A DNA stretch of 64,000 nt from Chloroflexota bacterium (GTDB lineage: Bacteria > Chloroflexota > Limnocylindria > P2-11E), in contig DAIDAP010000037.1 of NCBI GenBank assembly GCA_027310565.1, positions 186,001 through 250,000 on the forward strand. Direction: 5' to 3'. This document shows positions 1 to 8,450 of this stretch, in pieces (positions within the stretch are counted from its first letter, which is position 1; the number at the start of each line of letters is the position of its first letter). The notes below the pieces were generated by a model. The model had not been told where the DNA came from, did not search any database, and was given only the letters and a program-made list of their open reading frames with translations. Both the position numbers and the translations under genes were made by a program.

Positions 1-205
1 ACGGCTCGCCGGAGACGCGGCGCTGGCCCTCGTGCGCCTCGGCCGCGTACGCGAAGGCGCGGCGGACGAGCTCGGCGTCGCCCTCGGGGTAGTGGCGCAG
101 CATCTCGCGGACGACCGCCTCCGCGTCGGCGCTGCCCTGCCGCTGCGGCCGCAGCCGCTCGGTGATGCCGGTGATGCGCGCGGTGATCGGATTCGCTCTG
201 GCCAC
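1..205 (-). CDS. rel: RelA/SpoT-type (p)ppGpp synthetase/hydrolase, N-terminal part only (runs off window edge)
   Basis: Minus-strand translation VARANPITARITGITERLRPQRQGSADAEAVVREMLRHYPEGDAELVRRAFAYAAEAHEGQRRVSGEP matches the Rel N-terminus (AEAHEGQ.R.SGEP); GTG start at 205; adjacent to recJ. Confidence 0.85.
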   Translation of the reverse strand, partial: MARANPITARITGITERLRPQRQGSADAEAVVREMLRHYPEGDAELVRRAFAYAAEAHEGQRRVSGEP

Positions 206-233
206 TACCCGCCGCCCCTCGCTCGGTTCATCG

Positions 234-1940
234 TCATGCCACCGCCATGTCCGCGCGCATGCGGTCGGCGGTCCCGACCGGACCGAAGTCCCGCAGCTCC
301 AGCTCCACGAGGCCGCGCAGCCCGTTCCCCACGGTGACGACCGCGTCAACGGAGCCCGCGTCGGTCATCGCCTCGGCGTGGTCGCCGCGCCGGAACGCCA
401 TCGCGTCGAACGTGAAGCGGCCGAGCGTGATCTTGCAGCGCAGGTGATCCGCGTCGGCGCCGACCTGGCGGATGCCGAACACCCGCACGTTGCGCACGAG
501 CAGGTGCGGGCGCGGGTTGGCCGCGCCGCACGGCTCGAGGTCCGCGAGCTCGAGCGCGAGCCGCGGCGAGAGCGCCTCGGGCTCGATCTCGGCGTCCACG
601 CGGAGCGTCGGCACGGGGCGGATCCCGCCGAGACGGCGACGGACGATCTCGTCCAGCCGCAGGGCGAGCGCCGGGATCGCGCCGCGCGCGACGGAGAAGC
701 CCGCGGCCATCGCGTGGCCGCCATGCTTCAGCAGGAGATCGTCGCACTCGTCGAGCGCCTCGGCGATGTGCAGCGCGCCGATGGAGCGGCACGACCCCTT
801 CCCCTCGTCGCCGCTGATCGCGATCACCGCGGCGGGCCGGGCGTGGTCCTCGACCAGCCGCGACGCCGCGAGGCCGACGATGCCGGCGGGCCAGGCCTCG
901 TCGGCGACGACGGTCGCCCACGCGTCCGGCCGCTCCGCGGCGCGCTCTCGCGCGCCCTTCACGACCTGTCGCGTGAGCTCCTGACGCTCGGCATTCTTCC
1001 GCTCGAGCTTCTCGGCGATGGCCGTCGCCTCCTCGGCGTCCTCGGTGAGCAGGAGGCGCAGCGCCTCCTCGGCGTCGGCGATGCGACCGGCGGCGTTGAG
1101 CCGCGGCCCGAGCACGTAGCCGACGTCCGCCGCGTTCACGCGCCCGAGCCGGAGCCCGGACCGCTCGACGAGCGCGCGCACGCCGGCGATCGGGGCGCGG
1201 TTGAGCGCGGCGAGGCCGCGCCGCACGAGCGAGCGGTTGGCGCCGCGGAGCGGGACGACGTCGGCGATGGTCGCGAGCGCGACGAGCTGGAGCAGCTCGT
1301 CCTCGCGCGGCGCGTACGCGAGCTCGCCGAGGAGCGCCCGCGCGAGCACGAGGGCGACGCCCGCGCCGGCGAGGTCCCTGTCGAGCGACGGATCGTCGGG
1401 ACGCCGCGGGTTCACGACGGCGAGCGCGTCCGGCAGCTCCGCGGGTGGATGGTGGTGGTCGGTGACGATGAGGTCGACGCCGAGCGTCCGCGCGAGGGCC
1501 GCCTCACGCGCCGCGGTCACGCCGCAGTCGACCGAGACGATGACCCGCGTGCCGTCTCCGGCCAGCCCGCGGATCGCCGGCTCGTTGAGCCCGTAGCCCT
1601 CCTCGTAGCGGTCGGGGATGTACGCGCCGACCGCGACGCCGAGCTGGCGGAACGCGCGCACGAGGATCGCCGAGCCGGCGAGGCCGTCGACGTCGTAGTC
1701 GCCATAGACGACGATGCGCTCGCGAGCCGCGAGCGCACGACGGAGCCGGGCGACGGCCTTGTCGAGGTCGAGCATCGGCGGCCCGTCCTCGGGTGCGCGG
1801 GCGGCGAGGAAGCCGGGCATCTCGACCACGCTCAGCCCACGGCTCGCGAGGATGCGCGCGACGAGCGGCGCGATCCCCGGGGGCGCCTCGGTCGGCCGCG
1901 TCTGGGGCAGCAGCCAGCGCCGCTGTGCGGAAAACGTCAT
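234..1940 (-). CDS. recJ: single-stranded-DNA-specific exonuclease RecJ
   Basis: 568 aa; DHH motifs YGDYDVDGLAG, VDCGVTA, VTDHHHPP, GPRLNAAGRI, GGHAMAAGF. Confidence 0.95.
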   Translation of the reverse strand: MTFSAQRRWLLPQTRPTEAPPGIAPLVARILASRGLSVVEMPGFLAARAPEDGPPMLDLDKAVARLRRALAARERIVVYGDYDVDGLAGSAILVRAFRQLGVAVGAYIPDRYEEGYGLNEPAIRGLAGDGTRVIVSVDCGVTAAREAALARTLGVDLIVTDHHHPPAELPDALAVVNPRRPDDPSLDRDLAGAGVALVLARALLGELAYAPREDELLQLVALATIADVVPLRGANRSLVRRGLAALNRAPIAGVRALVERSGLRLGRVNAADVGYVLGPRLNAAGRIADAEEALRLLLTEDAEEATAIAEKLERKNAERQELTRQVVKGARERAAERPDAWATVVADEAWPAGIVGLAASRLVEDHARPAAVIAISGDEGKGSCRSIGALHIAEALDECDDLLLKHGGHAMAAGFSVARGAIPALALRLDEIVRRRLGGIRPVPTLRVDAEIEPEALSPRLALELADLEPCGAANPRPHLLVRNVRVFGIRQVGADADHLRCKITLGRFTFDAMAFRRGDHAEAMTDAGSVDAVVTVGNGLRGLVELELRDFGPVGTADRMRADMAVA

Positions 1941-2001
1941 ACGACGAACGATTTTCGCACGCCGAGACGGCTCGCCTCGGCGGAGCGCCGCGACGTGCCG
2001 C

Positions 2002-3900
2002 CTACCCGCTCGCCGAAGGAGGCTGCGGCGTCGGGTCGCCGGACGCGGCGACCGGCACCGGCACGACCTCCGGACCCGGCTCCCGCTCGCGCGTGAGATC
2101 GGAGAGCCGCGGGAGGACCACCGGCCTGCGCACGAACGGCGTCGCGGCGGCGGGATTGGACACGTCGGCCGCGTCGAAGATCTCGTCGAGCTCGGGACCG
2201 ATCAGCTCGCCGCGCTGGATGAGCGCGCCCGCCACCGCGTGGACCGCGTACTCCTTCTCGCGGATGAGGCGCTTGGTCTCCTCGTACAGCTGCTCGAGCA
2301 GGCGGTCGGCGAGCGCGAGGACCTGGGGCGGCGCGCCGGCGGCGGACGGCGGGAAGGCGACGAGCGTCGAGCCCATGCCCCAGCTGCCGACGTACGCGAG
2401 CGCGCGGTTGGTGGCGTTGCGCAGGTCCGACGACGCGTTCGCCGTCTTCGTACCCAGGATGAGCTCCTCGACCGCGCGCGATCCGAGCGACACCATGATG
2501 TCGTTCTCGATCTCCTGCGCGTGGACCTGGTGCCGCTCCACCTTCGGCGTCGGCATGACGACGCCGTACGCGTCGCCCATGCGGATGATCGACGCCTTCT
2601 GGATGCGGTCGTCCTGGTTGAGGTAGTGCGAGGCGATGGCGTGTCCGGCCTCGTGGTAGGCGATCGTCCGCTTGTCGTGCGCGGACATGCTCATGATCGG
2701 CTGCTTGATGCCCAGCACGCGCGCGTCGCGCGCGGACAGCCAGTCCTTGTACGAGAGCTGCTCGCGGCCGTTGTCGTGCGCGACGATGAGCGCCTCGTTG
2801 ATGACCGTCTTGATCTCGATCGGCGTCCATCCGATCGAATCCGCGACCATGAGGTCGACGGGGATGCCGACCTCGTGCGCCTTCTGGCGCAGATAGAACT
2901 GGATGATGTCCCTCCGCCCGTCGCCGTCCGGCTCGTAGACGTTCAGCCGCCGATCGAGCCGGCCCGGCCGCACGAGCGCGGGATCGAGGACGTCCGGGCG
3001 GTTCGTCGCGCCGATGACGAAGACGACCGGCTTCGGCGGCACCGGGCCGCGGATGAATCCGAGCCACCGCAGGGCCTTGCGGCTCCAGCGGTCCTCGACG
3101 TGCTGCCCGAGCGAGTCCATCTGGTTGAGCATCGTGTTCAGGGCGAACCCTCGCCCACCCATCATGCCCATCGGGCCCATCATCCCCTGCTGCTGGCCGC
3201 CCTGGACTCCGCCGCGCGAGAGCCCGATGGAATCGAGCTCGTCGAGGAACATGATGCACGCGCCGGGGCTGTCGGGCCCCGCGTACTTGCGCGCCAGCTT
3301 CCGCGCCTTGCTGAAGAGCGAGATGACGATGAGGGCGTCCATGCCGAACCACATGCTCGTGAGGCTGGAGGCGTCGACGTAGATGAACGGCAGGCCCGCC
3401 TCCGCGGCGACGACGCCGGCGAGGAACGTCTTCCCCGTGCCGGGCGGTCCGGCGAGGAGCATCCCCTTGGGCATCTCGCCGCCGGCGTCCTGGAACTTCC
3501 GCACGCCCCGCAGGATCCGCACGAGGCTCTTCGCGTGCTCGAGCAGATCCGGCTGCCCGCGGTAGTTCTCGAACGAGAGGCCGATCTGCGGGCTCTCCGG
3601 GGTCACGGTGTAGGTGCGCGGGCGCGACAGGAACCACATGAGCGCGCCGAACTGCGCGATGAACGCGAAGGCGTAGAAGAGGAGCGTGACCAGCAGCGTG
3701 GGCGCCTGGCTGATCATGCCCAGGATCCCCTCGAACACGCCGCGGATGCCGTACAGGAGCAGGAGCGCGCCGACGACGATCGCCAGGATGATGAGGCGCT
3801 TCATGTTGTGCTCGAGCACGTACGCGGCGGTAACCATGCCCTCCCGCGACCGCGGCGCGGCCGGTCGGTTCTGCTGTGGAGTCAGCGCGGGTGTCTGCAT
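2002..3900 (-). CDS. FtsH-like membrane AAA+ metalloprotease
   Basis: Walker A GPPGTGKT, Walker B IMFLDELDSIG, SRH GATNRPDVLDPALVRPGRLDR, zinc motif HEAGH; N-terminal hydrophobic segments; ATG at 3900. Confidence 0.9.
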   Translation of the reverse strand: MQTPALTPQQNRPAAPRSREGMVTAAYVLEHNMKRLIILAIVVGALLLLYGIRGVFEGILGMISQAPTLLVTLLFYAFAFIAQFGALMWFLSRPRTYTVTPESPQIGLSFENYRGQPDLLEHAKSLVRILRGVRKFQDAGGEMPKGMLLAGPPGTGKTFLAGVVAAEAGLPFIYVDASSLTSMWFGMDALIVISLFSKARKLARKYAGPDSPGACIMFLDELDSIGLSRGGVQGGQQQGMMGPMGMMGGRGFALNTMLNQMDSLGQHVEDRWSRKALRWLGFIRGPVPPKPVVFVIGATNRPDVLDPALVRPGRLDRRLNVYEPDGDGRRDIIQFYLRQKAHEVGIPVDLMVADSIGWTPIEIKTVINEALIVAHDNGREQLSYKDWLSARDARVLGIKQPIMSMSAHDKRTIAYHEAGHAIASHYLNQDDRIQKASIIRMGDAYGVVMPTPKVERHQVHAQEIENDIMVSLGSRAVEELILGTKTANASSDLRNATNRALAYVGSWGMGSTLVAFPPSAAGAPPQVLALADRLLEQLYEETKRLIREKEYAVHAVAGALIQRGELIGPELDEIFDAADVSNPAAATPFVRRPVVLPRLSDLTREREPGPEVVPVPVAASGDPTPQPPSASG

Positions 3901-4316
3901 CAGTTCACCCCTACGATCTCGCCGTTCTGGATGTCGAACACGAATCCGACGATGGCGTCCGTCCCCTGCACGTCCTTCCCGGTCAGCACGTAGGCCGCGA
4001 GGGTCGTCCCGTCCTTGGCCGTCGCGCCGACGAACCTCACGCTGCGGACGTCGACGACCGGCGTCCCCATCGGGCTCATCAGCGCGTCGCGGAGCGCCGT
4101 GAGCGCCTCCGGCGCGACGAGCTGCGCGAGCGCGCGGGAGTCGCTGTTCAGCAGCGCGGCCGCGACCTGCGCCCCGACGGCCGGCTCGTCGATGCGGTCG
4201 AGGCTGGGATACGGGTTCTGCGGGACGCCGGCGTCGGTGACGCGCTGCAGCACCGCGCCGCCGACGACCCCGCCGACGAAGAGCGCGAGGACGAGGGCCG
4301 CGCGGGCCTCGTTCAT
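3900..4316 (-). CDS. small membrane-anchored protein of unknown function (single N-terminal TM plus about 100 aa domain)
   Basis: 138 aa; N-term ALVLALFVGGVVGGAVL hydrophobic; overlaps start of FtsH-like gene. Confidence 0.75.
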   Translation of the reverse strand: MNEARAALVLALFVGGVVGGAVLQRVTDAGVPQNPYPSLDRIDEPAVGAQVAAALLNSDSRALAQLVAPEALTALRDALMSPMGTPVVDVRSVRFVGATAKDGTTLAAYVLTGKDVQGTDAIVGFVFDIQNGEIVGVN

Positions 4317-4350
4317 GCCGGCTCCACCGCCACGGTCGGCGCCCCAAGCG

Positions 4351-4785
4351 TCATCTCGTCAGGACCACCCTGCCGCCGGACAGCGTGAGCGCGAGCGGGA
4401 AGAGCTGCTGCCGGCCGCCGGAGCCCTGCACCTCGACGGCGTAGATGTGCACGCTGAGCCCGCCCTGCGACTGGCCGCCGAGGTAGGTCAGCGAAAGGGC
4501 CTTCACGTTGCTCTGCTGGCTCTGCTGCGCGGACTGCTCGGAGAGCGCCCGCGAGATGACGTCCTGCTCGGGGCGCATCGCGTTCAGGCCCGCGGCGTCG
4601 CGCGACAGGAGGCGGATCATGTAGGTCCGCGCCTGCGCGGACTCCCCCGAGCCCGAGAACCAGCCCTGGTCGGCGACGACCGTGCTGCCGGCCGCGGCCA
4701 GCGCGAAGCCGACCACGCCGCCGACGAACAGCATGCCGACGGCCAGCCGCACCGTCGCGGGGATCCAGCCGACGAGTCGTCCCAT
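4351..4785 (-). CDS. small membrane-anchored protein of unknown function, similar architecture to the 3900-4316 product
   Basis: 144 aa; N-term VRLAVGMLFVGGVVGFALAAAG hydrophobic; followed by RTYMIRLLSRDAAGLNAM...GGRVVLTR domain. Confidence 0.75.
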   Translation of the reverse strand: MGRLVGWIPATVRLAVGMLFVGGVVGFALAAAGSTVVADQGWFSGSGESAQARTYMIRLLSRDAAGLNAMRPEQDVISRALSEQSAQQSQQSNVKALSLTYLGGQSQGGLSVHIYAVEVQGSGGRQQLFPLALTLSGGRVVLTR

Positions 4786-4844
4786 GCGTGAAGTCTACCG
4801 GTGGCCGTAGGGCATAAGGTCCATTTCGCGTCCGGTGGCGGTCA

Positions 4845-6005
4845 TCAACCCGCTCTCCGCAGCACGTCCGCCGCGAATCCGAGCAGGCCCGCGACCTCCG
4901 GGACCCAGAAGTCCAGCCCGCGCGAACGGGCGTCGCCCGAGAGCGCCGCGGCGTGCGAGAGGAGCCGCGTCTTCTGCAGCCGGGTGGGCGCCGTGCGCGC
5001 CGCGGCGGCGGCGGCCTCGGCCTCGGCGATCGGCTCGAAGCGGTCGCCCTCGTCGTGCAGCCAGTAGACCGGCGGGCGCACGTCCGCCCACCGCGTCCGC
5101 GGCGACAACGCGTCGAACGTCGTCCGCAGCGAGGCCGGCAGCGCCGCGAGGCGGGCGAGCGCCGAGTCGTAATCCGGCGCGGCCAGGGCGCCCCACAGGC
5201 GCACGGCCTCCTCCCCCAGGCCGGGCGGGGGCTCGCCCGCGGCGACGCCGCCCGAGGCCTCGAGGGCCGCCACCAGACGCTCGCGATCGCGCGCGTCGCC
5301 CACGGCCTGCGCCGCTCCCGCGGGCAGCTTGCGGCGCGCCTCGGGATCGGGCGTCCAGGTCTCGAGCGCTCCGCCGCGACGCTGCCGGCCGCTGATCACG
5401 CTCGCGAGGTAGGTGTCCACGTCGAAGTACGCGCCGAGCGCGCCGAGATAGCCCGCGCGGCCGAGCGCCGCGCCCGGCCGGCCCGCCGCTGCGAGCATGA
5501 CGCCGCCGCCCACCGAGAACCCGAACGCGCCGACGCGCTCGGGGTCCACGTCCGGGCGAGCGAGCAGCGTCGCGAAGGCGGCGTCGACGCGCGCCGGCGC
5601 CGACGCCTCCAGGCGCGCGTCGACCAGGAAGGCGAGCTGCGGCAGCATGACCAGGTAGCCGGCGCGCGCGAGCGCCTCGGCGATCCGCCGCGTCTCCGGG
5701 TCGTCGTTCCCGAGCGGCGTCGCGCCGTTCACCAGCAGCATCGCGGGGTGCCGCTCCCCGCGGGCGGGCTCCCACCACGTCACGCGCGCGTCCTCGCCCG
5801 CGAGCGTGATGCGCTCCTCGGCGACGCGCGGGGCCGGCGTGATCCGCGCGGCGGCGTTCTCGCCGGACAGCGCCGACGAGTACACGTCGAGCACCACGAC
5901 CGCCCCGCGCCACATCGGCCGCAGCAGCGGCGGCCACCACACCACGGCGGCGACGAGAAGCAGGACGACGAGCAGCCCGGCAGCGCGGCGACGCATGCAC
6001 GACAA
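4845..6005 (-). CDS. alpha/beta hydrolase (dienelactone-hydrolase-like)
   Basis: 386 aa; nucleophile-elbow-like GAFGFSVGGGVML; N-term signal/TM; late HDEGD motif. Confidence 0.75.
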   Translation of the reverse strand: MSCMRRRAAGLLVVLLLVAAVVWWPPLLRPMWRGAVVVLDVYSSALSGENAAARITPAPRVAEERITLAGEDARVTWWEPARGERHPAMLLVNGATPLGNDDPETRRIAEALARAGYLVMLPQLAFLVDARLEASAPARVDAAFATLLARPDVDPERVGAFGFSVGGGVMLAAAGRPGAALGRAGYLGALGAYFDVDTYLASVISGRQRRGGALETWTPDPEARRKLPAGAAQAVGDARDRERLVAALEASGGVAAGEPPPGLGEEAVRLWGALAAPDYDSALARLAALPASLRTTFDALSPRTRWADVRPPVYWLHDEGDRFEPIAEAEAAAAAARTAPTRLQKTRLLSHAAALSGDARSRGLDFWVPEVAGLLGFAADVLRRAG

Positions 6006-6045
6006 GATAGGGGCCGCGCGGAGCGCGCCGGGGCCACGCGGTCCC

Positions 6046-6240
6046 CTACACGTCGGCGGGGTGGATGATGCGGCCGCCGAGGATGGTCAGGTCGACGCGC
6101 GTCGCGGCGATCTGCGGCGGCGTGAGCGAGCGGATGTCCCGCGAGAGCACGACGAGGTCGGCGAGCTTTCCCACGGCCACGCGCTCGCCGGCGCGGCCAT
6201 GCAGGACGCCACGGCGCCGCCGCGCAGGATGGGATCGGCG
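6046..6240 (-). pseudogene. amidohydrolase C-terminal remnant
   Basis: HGRAGERVAVGKLADLVVLSRDIRSLTPPQIAATRVDLTILGGRIIH is a typical amidohydrolase C-terminus; upstream residues (GGAVAS) are in another frame and the catalytic region is absent. Confidence 0.75.
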
Positions 6241-6241
6241 G

Positions 6242-6463
6242 TCAGGAGACGTGGCGCCGCGCGTTGCGGCCCGCGCGGTAGAGGTTCGCGACGACGAGCG
6301 CGAGGACGAGCGCGAGGAGCAGCCATCCGCTGTCCTCCCGCACCGCTTGGGTGCCGCGCGTGGCGACCAGCCAGGTGACGGCGAGCGCGGCGATCGCGCC
6401 GAGGGCGAGCTGCCCGTCATCGACGAGCAGCCCGTAGACGTTGTCCCAGATCTCACGCGGCAC
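6242..6463 (-). CDS. small two-TM membrane protein, hypothetical
   Basis: 73 aa, MPREIWDNVYGLLVDDGQLALGAIAALAVTWLVATRG...; stop of the upstream membrane gene lies 1 nt away. Confidence 0.6.
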   Translation of the reverse strand: MPREIWDNVYGLLVDDGQLALGAIAALAVTWLVATRGTQAVREDSGWLLLALVLALVVANLYRAGRNARRHVS

Positions 6464-6464
6464 G

Positions 6465-7232
6465 CTAGACGTTGCGCGCCTCCACCCGGGCGCCGTCCGG
6501 CAGCAGGCCGGCCAGGATCCGCGTCGCGACCCAGCTCGCGGCGAGGAACGCCCCGAGGATGACCGGCACCGAGGCCGCGTCGCCCGGCCACCGCGCGCCC
6601 ACGCCCTCGGCGAACCAGAACACGCCGAAGGTCGAGAGCATGGCGCCGACGACGAATTTCATCCAGTTCTCGGGCACGGCCGTGAGCGGATGGCGCAGCA
6701 GCGCGGCGACGGCGATGACGAGGGCGCCGGCCGCGACCGCGCCCACGATCGCCGCGTTCATCGCGGCGATGCCCGCGGCGCCGAACGCGATGACGATGAA
6801 CGCGACCTCGGTGCCCTCGAGCAGCACGGCCTTGTACGCGACGGCCGTGCCGACCCAGTCCCACTCGGTCCGCCGCAGGCCCTGCGCGCGGAGCTCGGCG
6901 ACCTCCCGCCGGTAGATCTCCTCCTCGTTATGGAGCGCGACGATCCCCGCGAAGCGCAGCACGCCCTTCCGCAGCCAGCGCAGGCCGAAGAGGAGGAGGA
7001 GCGCGCCGACGAGGCCGAGGAGCAGCCGCTCGGGCACCACCGTGACCAGCGCGACGCCCAGCGTCGCGACGATGACGGCCAGGGTGAGCGCGGCGAGCGT
7101 CGCGCCGGCGAGCGGCGCGCGCCAGCCGCGCGTGATGCCGACCGCGAGCACGATCGTCGTCGCCTCGACGAACTCGACCGCGCTCGCGACGAACGACGGA
7201 GCGGCCGCGATGGCGAGCGTCAGCGGATCCAT
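6465..7232 (-). CDS. multi-TM membrane protein (COG4280-like; possible cation permease)
   Basis: 255 aa, multiple TM segments; duplicated acidic motifs AVEFVEATTIVLAVG and VLLEGTEVAFIVIAFG. Confidence 0.7.
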   Translation of the reverse strand: MDPLTLAIAAAPSFVASAVEFVEATTIVLAVGITRGWRAPLAGATLAALTLAVIVATLGVALVTVVPERLLLGLVGALLLLFGLRWLRKGVLRFAGIVALHNEEEIYRREVAELRAQGLRRTEWDWVGTAVAYKAVLLEGTEVAFIVIAFGAAGIAAMNAAIVGAVAAGALVIAVAALLRHPLTAVPENWMKFVVGAMLSTFGVFWFAEGVGARWPGDAASVPVILGAFLAASWVATRILAGLLPDGARVEARNV

Positions 7233-7249
7233 GGCTCCAGTGTCGCACC

Positions 7250-7510
7250 CCGGGATTCACGCGACGTTCGGGCTCGCCACGGCGATCCTCTCGATCGCCT
7301 CGCTCTCTTCTCCTCGGCCTGGGCGCGCTGCCGCCCATGGCCGAGGCGGGCCTGACGCTCGCGGAGGCGCGCAGGTACCCACGCGTCGCCTGGTGGCTCT
7401 CGGTGTTCCCCGGCGTCGCGATCAACACGGTCGTGCTCAGGGTGAACCTCGTCGGCGACGCGGTGCGCGACGCGCTCGATCGCCGGATCCCGAGCGTCTC
7501 GGACGGACGC
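7250..7510 (+). pseudogene. DppC/OppC-type ABC transporter permease, C-terminal remnant with frameshift
   Basis: AILSIASLS in one frame, then LLLGLGALPPM...YPRVAWWLSVFPGVAINTVVLRVNLVGDAVRDALDRR in another; matches the AILAEASLSFLGLG...WWL..FPGLAI..TVLAFNLLGDGLRDALDPR signature. Confidence 0.8.
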
Positions 7511-7538
7511 CGCGCGCGCGCCTCTCCGGCGCGCGACG

Positions 7539-8450
7539 CTAGGCCGGGCTCGGCGCGGCGCGGTGGCGGATGCGGTCGTCCAGCTCCTGCCAGAGCGACA
7601 CGACCTGGGCCGCGTTGAACACCGAGGAGTAGGTCCCGGAGATGACGCCGACGAGCAGCGCGAGCGCGAAGTTGCGGATCGAGAAGCCGCCGAAGAGGTA
7701 GAGCGCGAGCAGGGTCAGCACCACGGTGAGCGATGTGATCACGGACCGCGTGATGGTCTGGATGACCGAGAAGTTGATCACCGGGTTCAGCGCCTCACCC
7801 GGGTTGAGACGCAGGTTCTCGCGGATACGGTCGAAGACGACGATCGTGTCGTGGACCGAGAAGCCGATGATCGTGAGCACCGCCGTGACGAACAGGCTGT
7901 CGATCTCGACGCTGAAGAAGTAGCCGAGGATCGCGAACAGACCCAGGATGAGGGCGACGTCGTGGAGCAGCGCGACGATCGCGGCGACGCCGTAGCGGAA
8001 CGCCGACCACCCGAAGTCGCGGAACGCCCAGGCGATGAGCAGCACGATGAGCACGCTCGCGAGCGCGATCGAGCGCACCGCGTTGTCGATGAGCTCGGCG
8101 CTGAACGACGGACTCACCACCGACGCGTCCACCTTCGTGTCCGCACCGAACCGGTCCTGGAGCGCCTTCGTCGTATCGGTGATCTGCTGCGGGCTCATCT
8201 CGAAGGTGCGGATCTGGATCCGCCCGCCCTCGGCGGCCTGGACCACGGCCTCCTCGCGCCCGAGCGAGCCCATCACCTCGCTCACCGCGGCCACGGTCGG
8301 CACGTTCGAGAAGGTCGCGTCGAGCAGCGTGCCGCCGCGGAACTCGATGCCCAGCTTGAGTCCGCCCAGCGCCAGGAACACCAGGCCCGGGAAGATGATG
8401 AGGCCCGAGAGCGCGAAGTACCACCACTTCCGCTCGACGATTGGGACCAT
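7539..8450 (-). CDS. secF: protein translocase subunit SecF
   Basis: 304 codons; LGIEFRGGTLLD, GFSVHDTIVVFDRIREN. Confidence 0.95.
   Translation of the reverse strand: MVPIVERKWWYFALSGLIIFPGLVFLALGGLKLGIEFRGGTLLDATFSNVPTVAAVSEVMGSLGREEAVVQAAEGGRIQIRTFEMSPQQITDTTKALQDRFGADTKVDASVVSPSFSAELIDNAVRSIALASVLIVLLIAWAFRDFGWSAFRYGVAAIVALLHDVALILGLFAILGYFFSVEIDSLFVTAVLTIIGFSVHDTIVVFDRIRENLRLNPGEALNPVINFSVIQTITRSVITSLTVVLTLLALYLFGGFSIRNFALALLVGVISGTYSSVFNAAQVVSLWQELDDRIRHRAAPSPA

Noticed and set aside
162-2096. 644-aa plus-strand ORF opposite recJ
   Set aside because: No recognisable domain; mirrors recJ codon structure.
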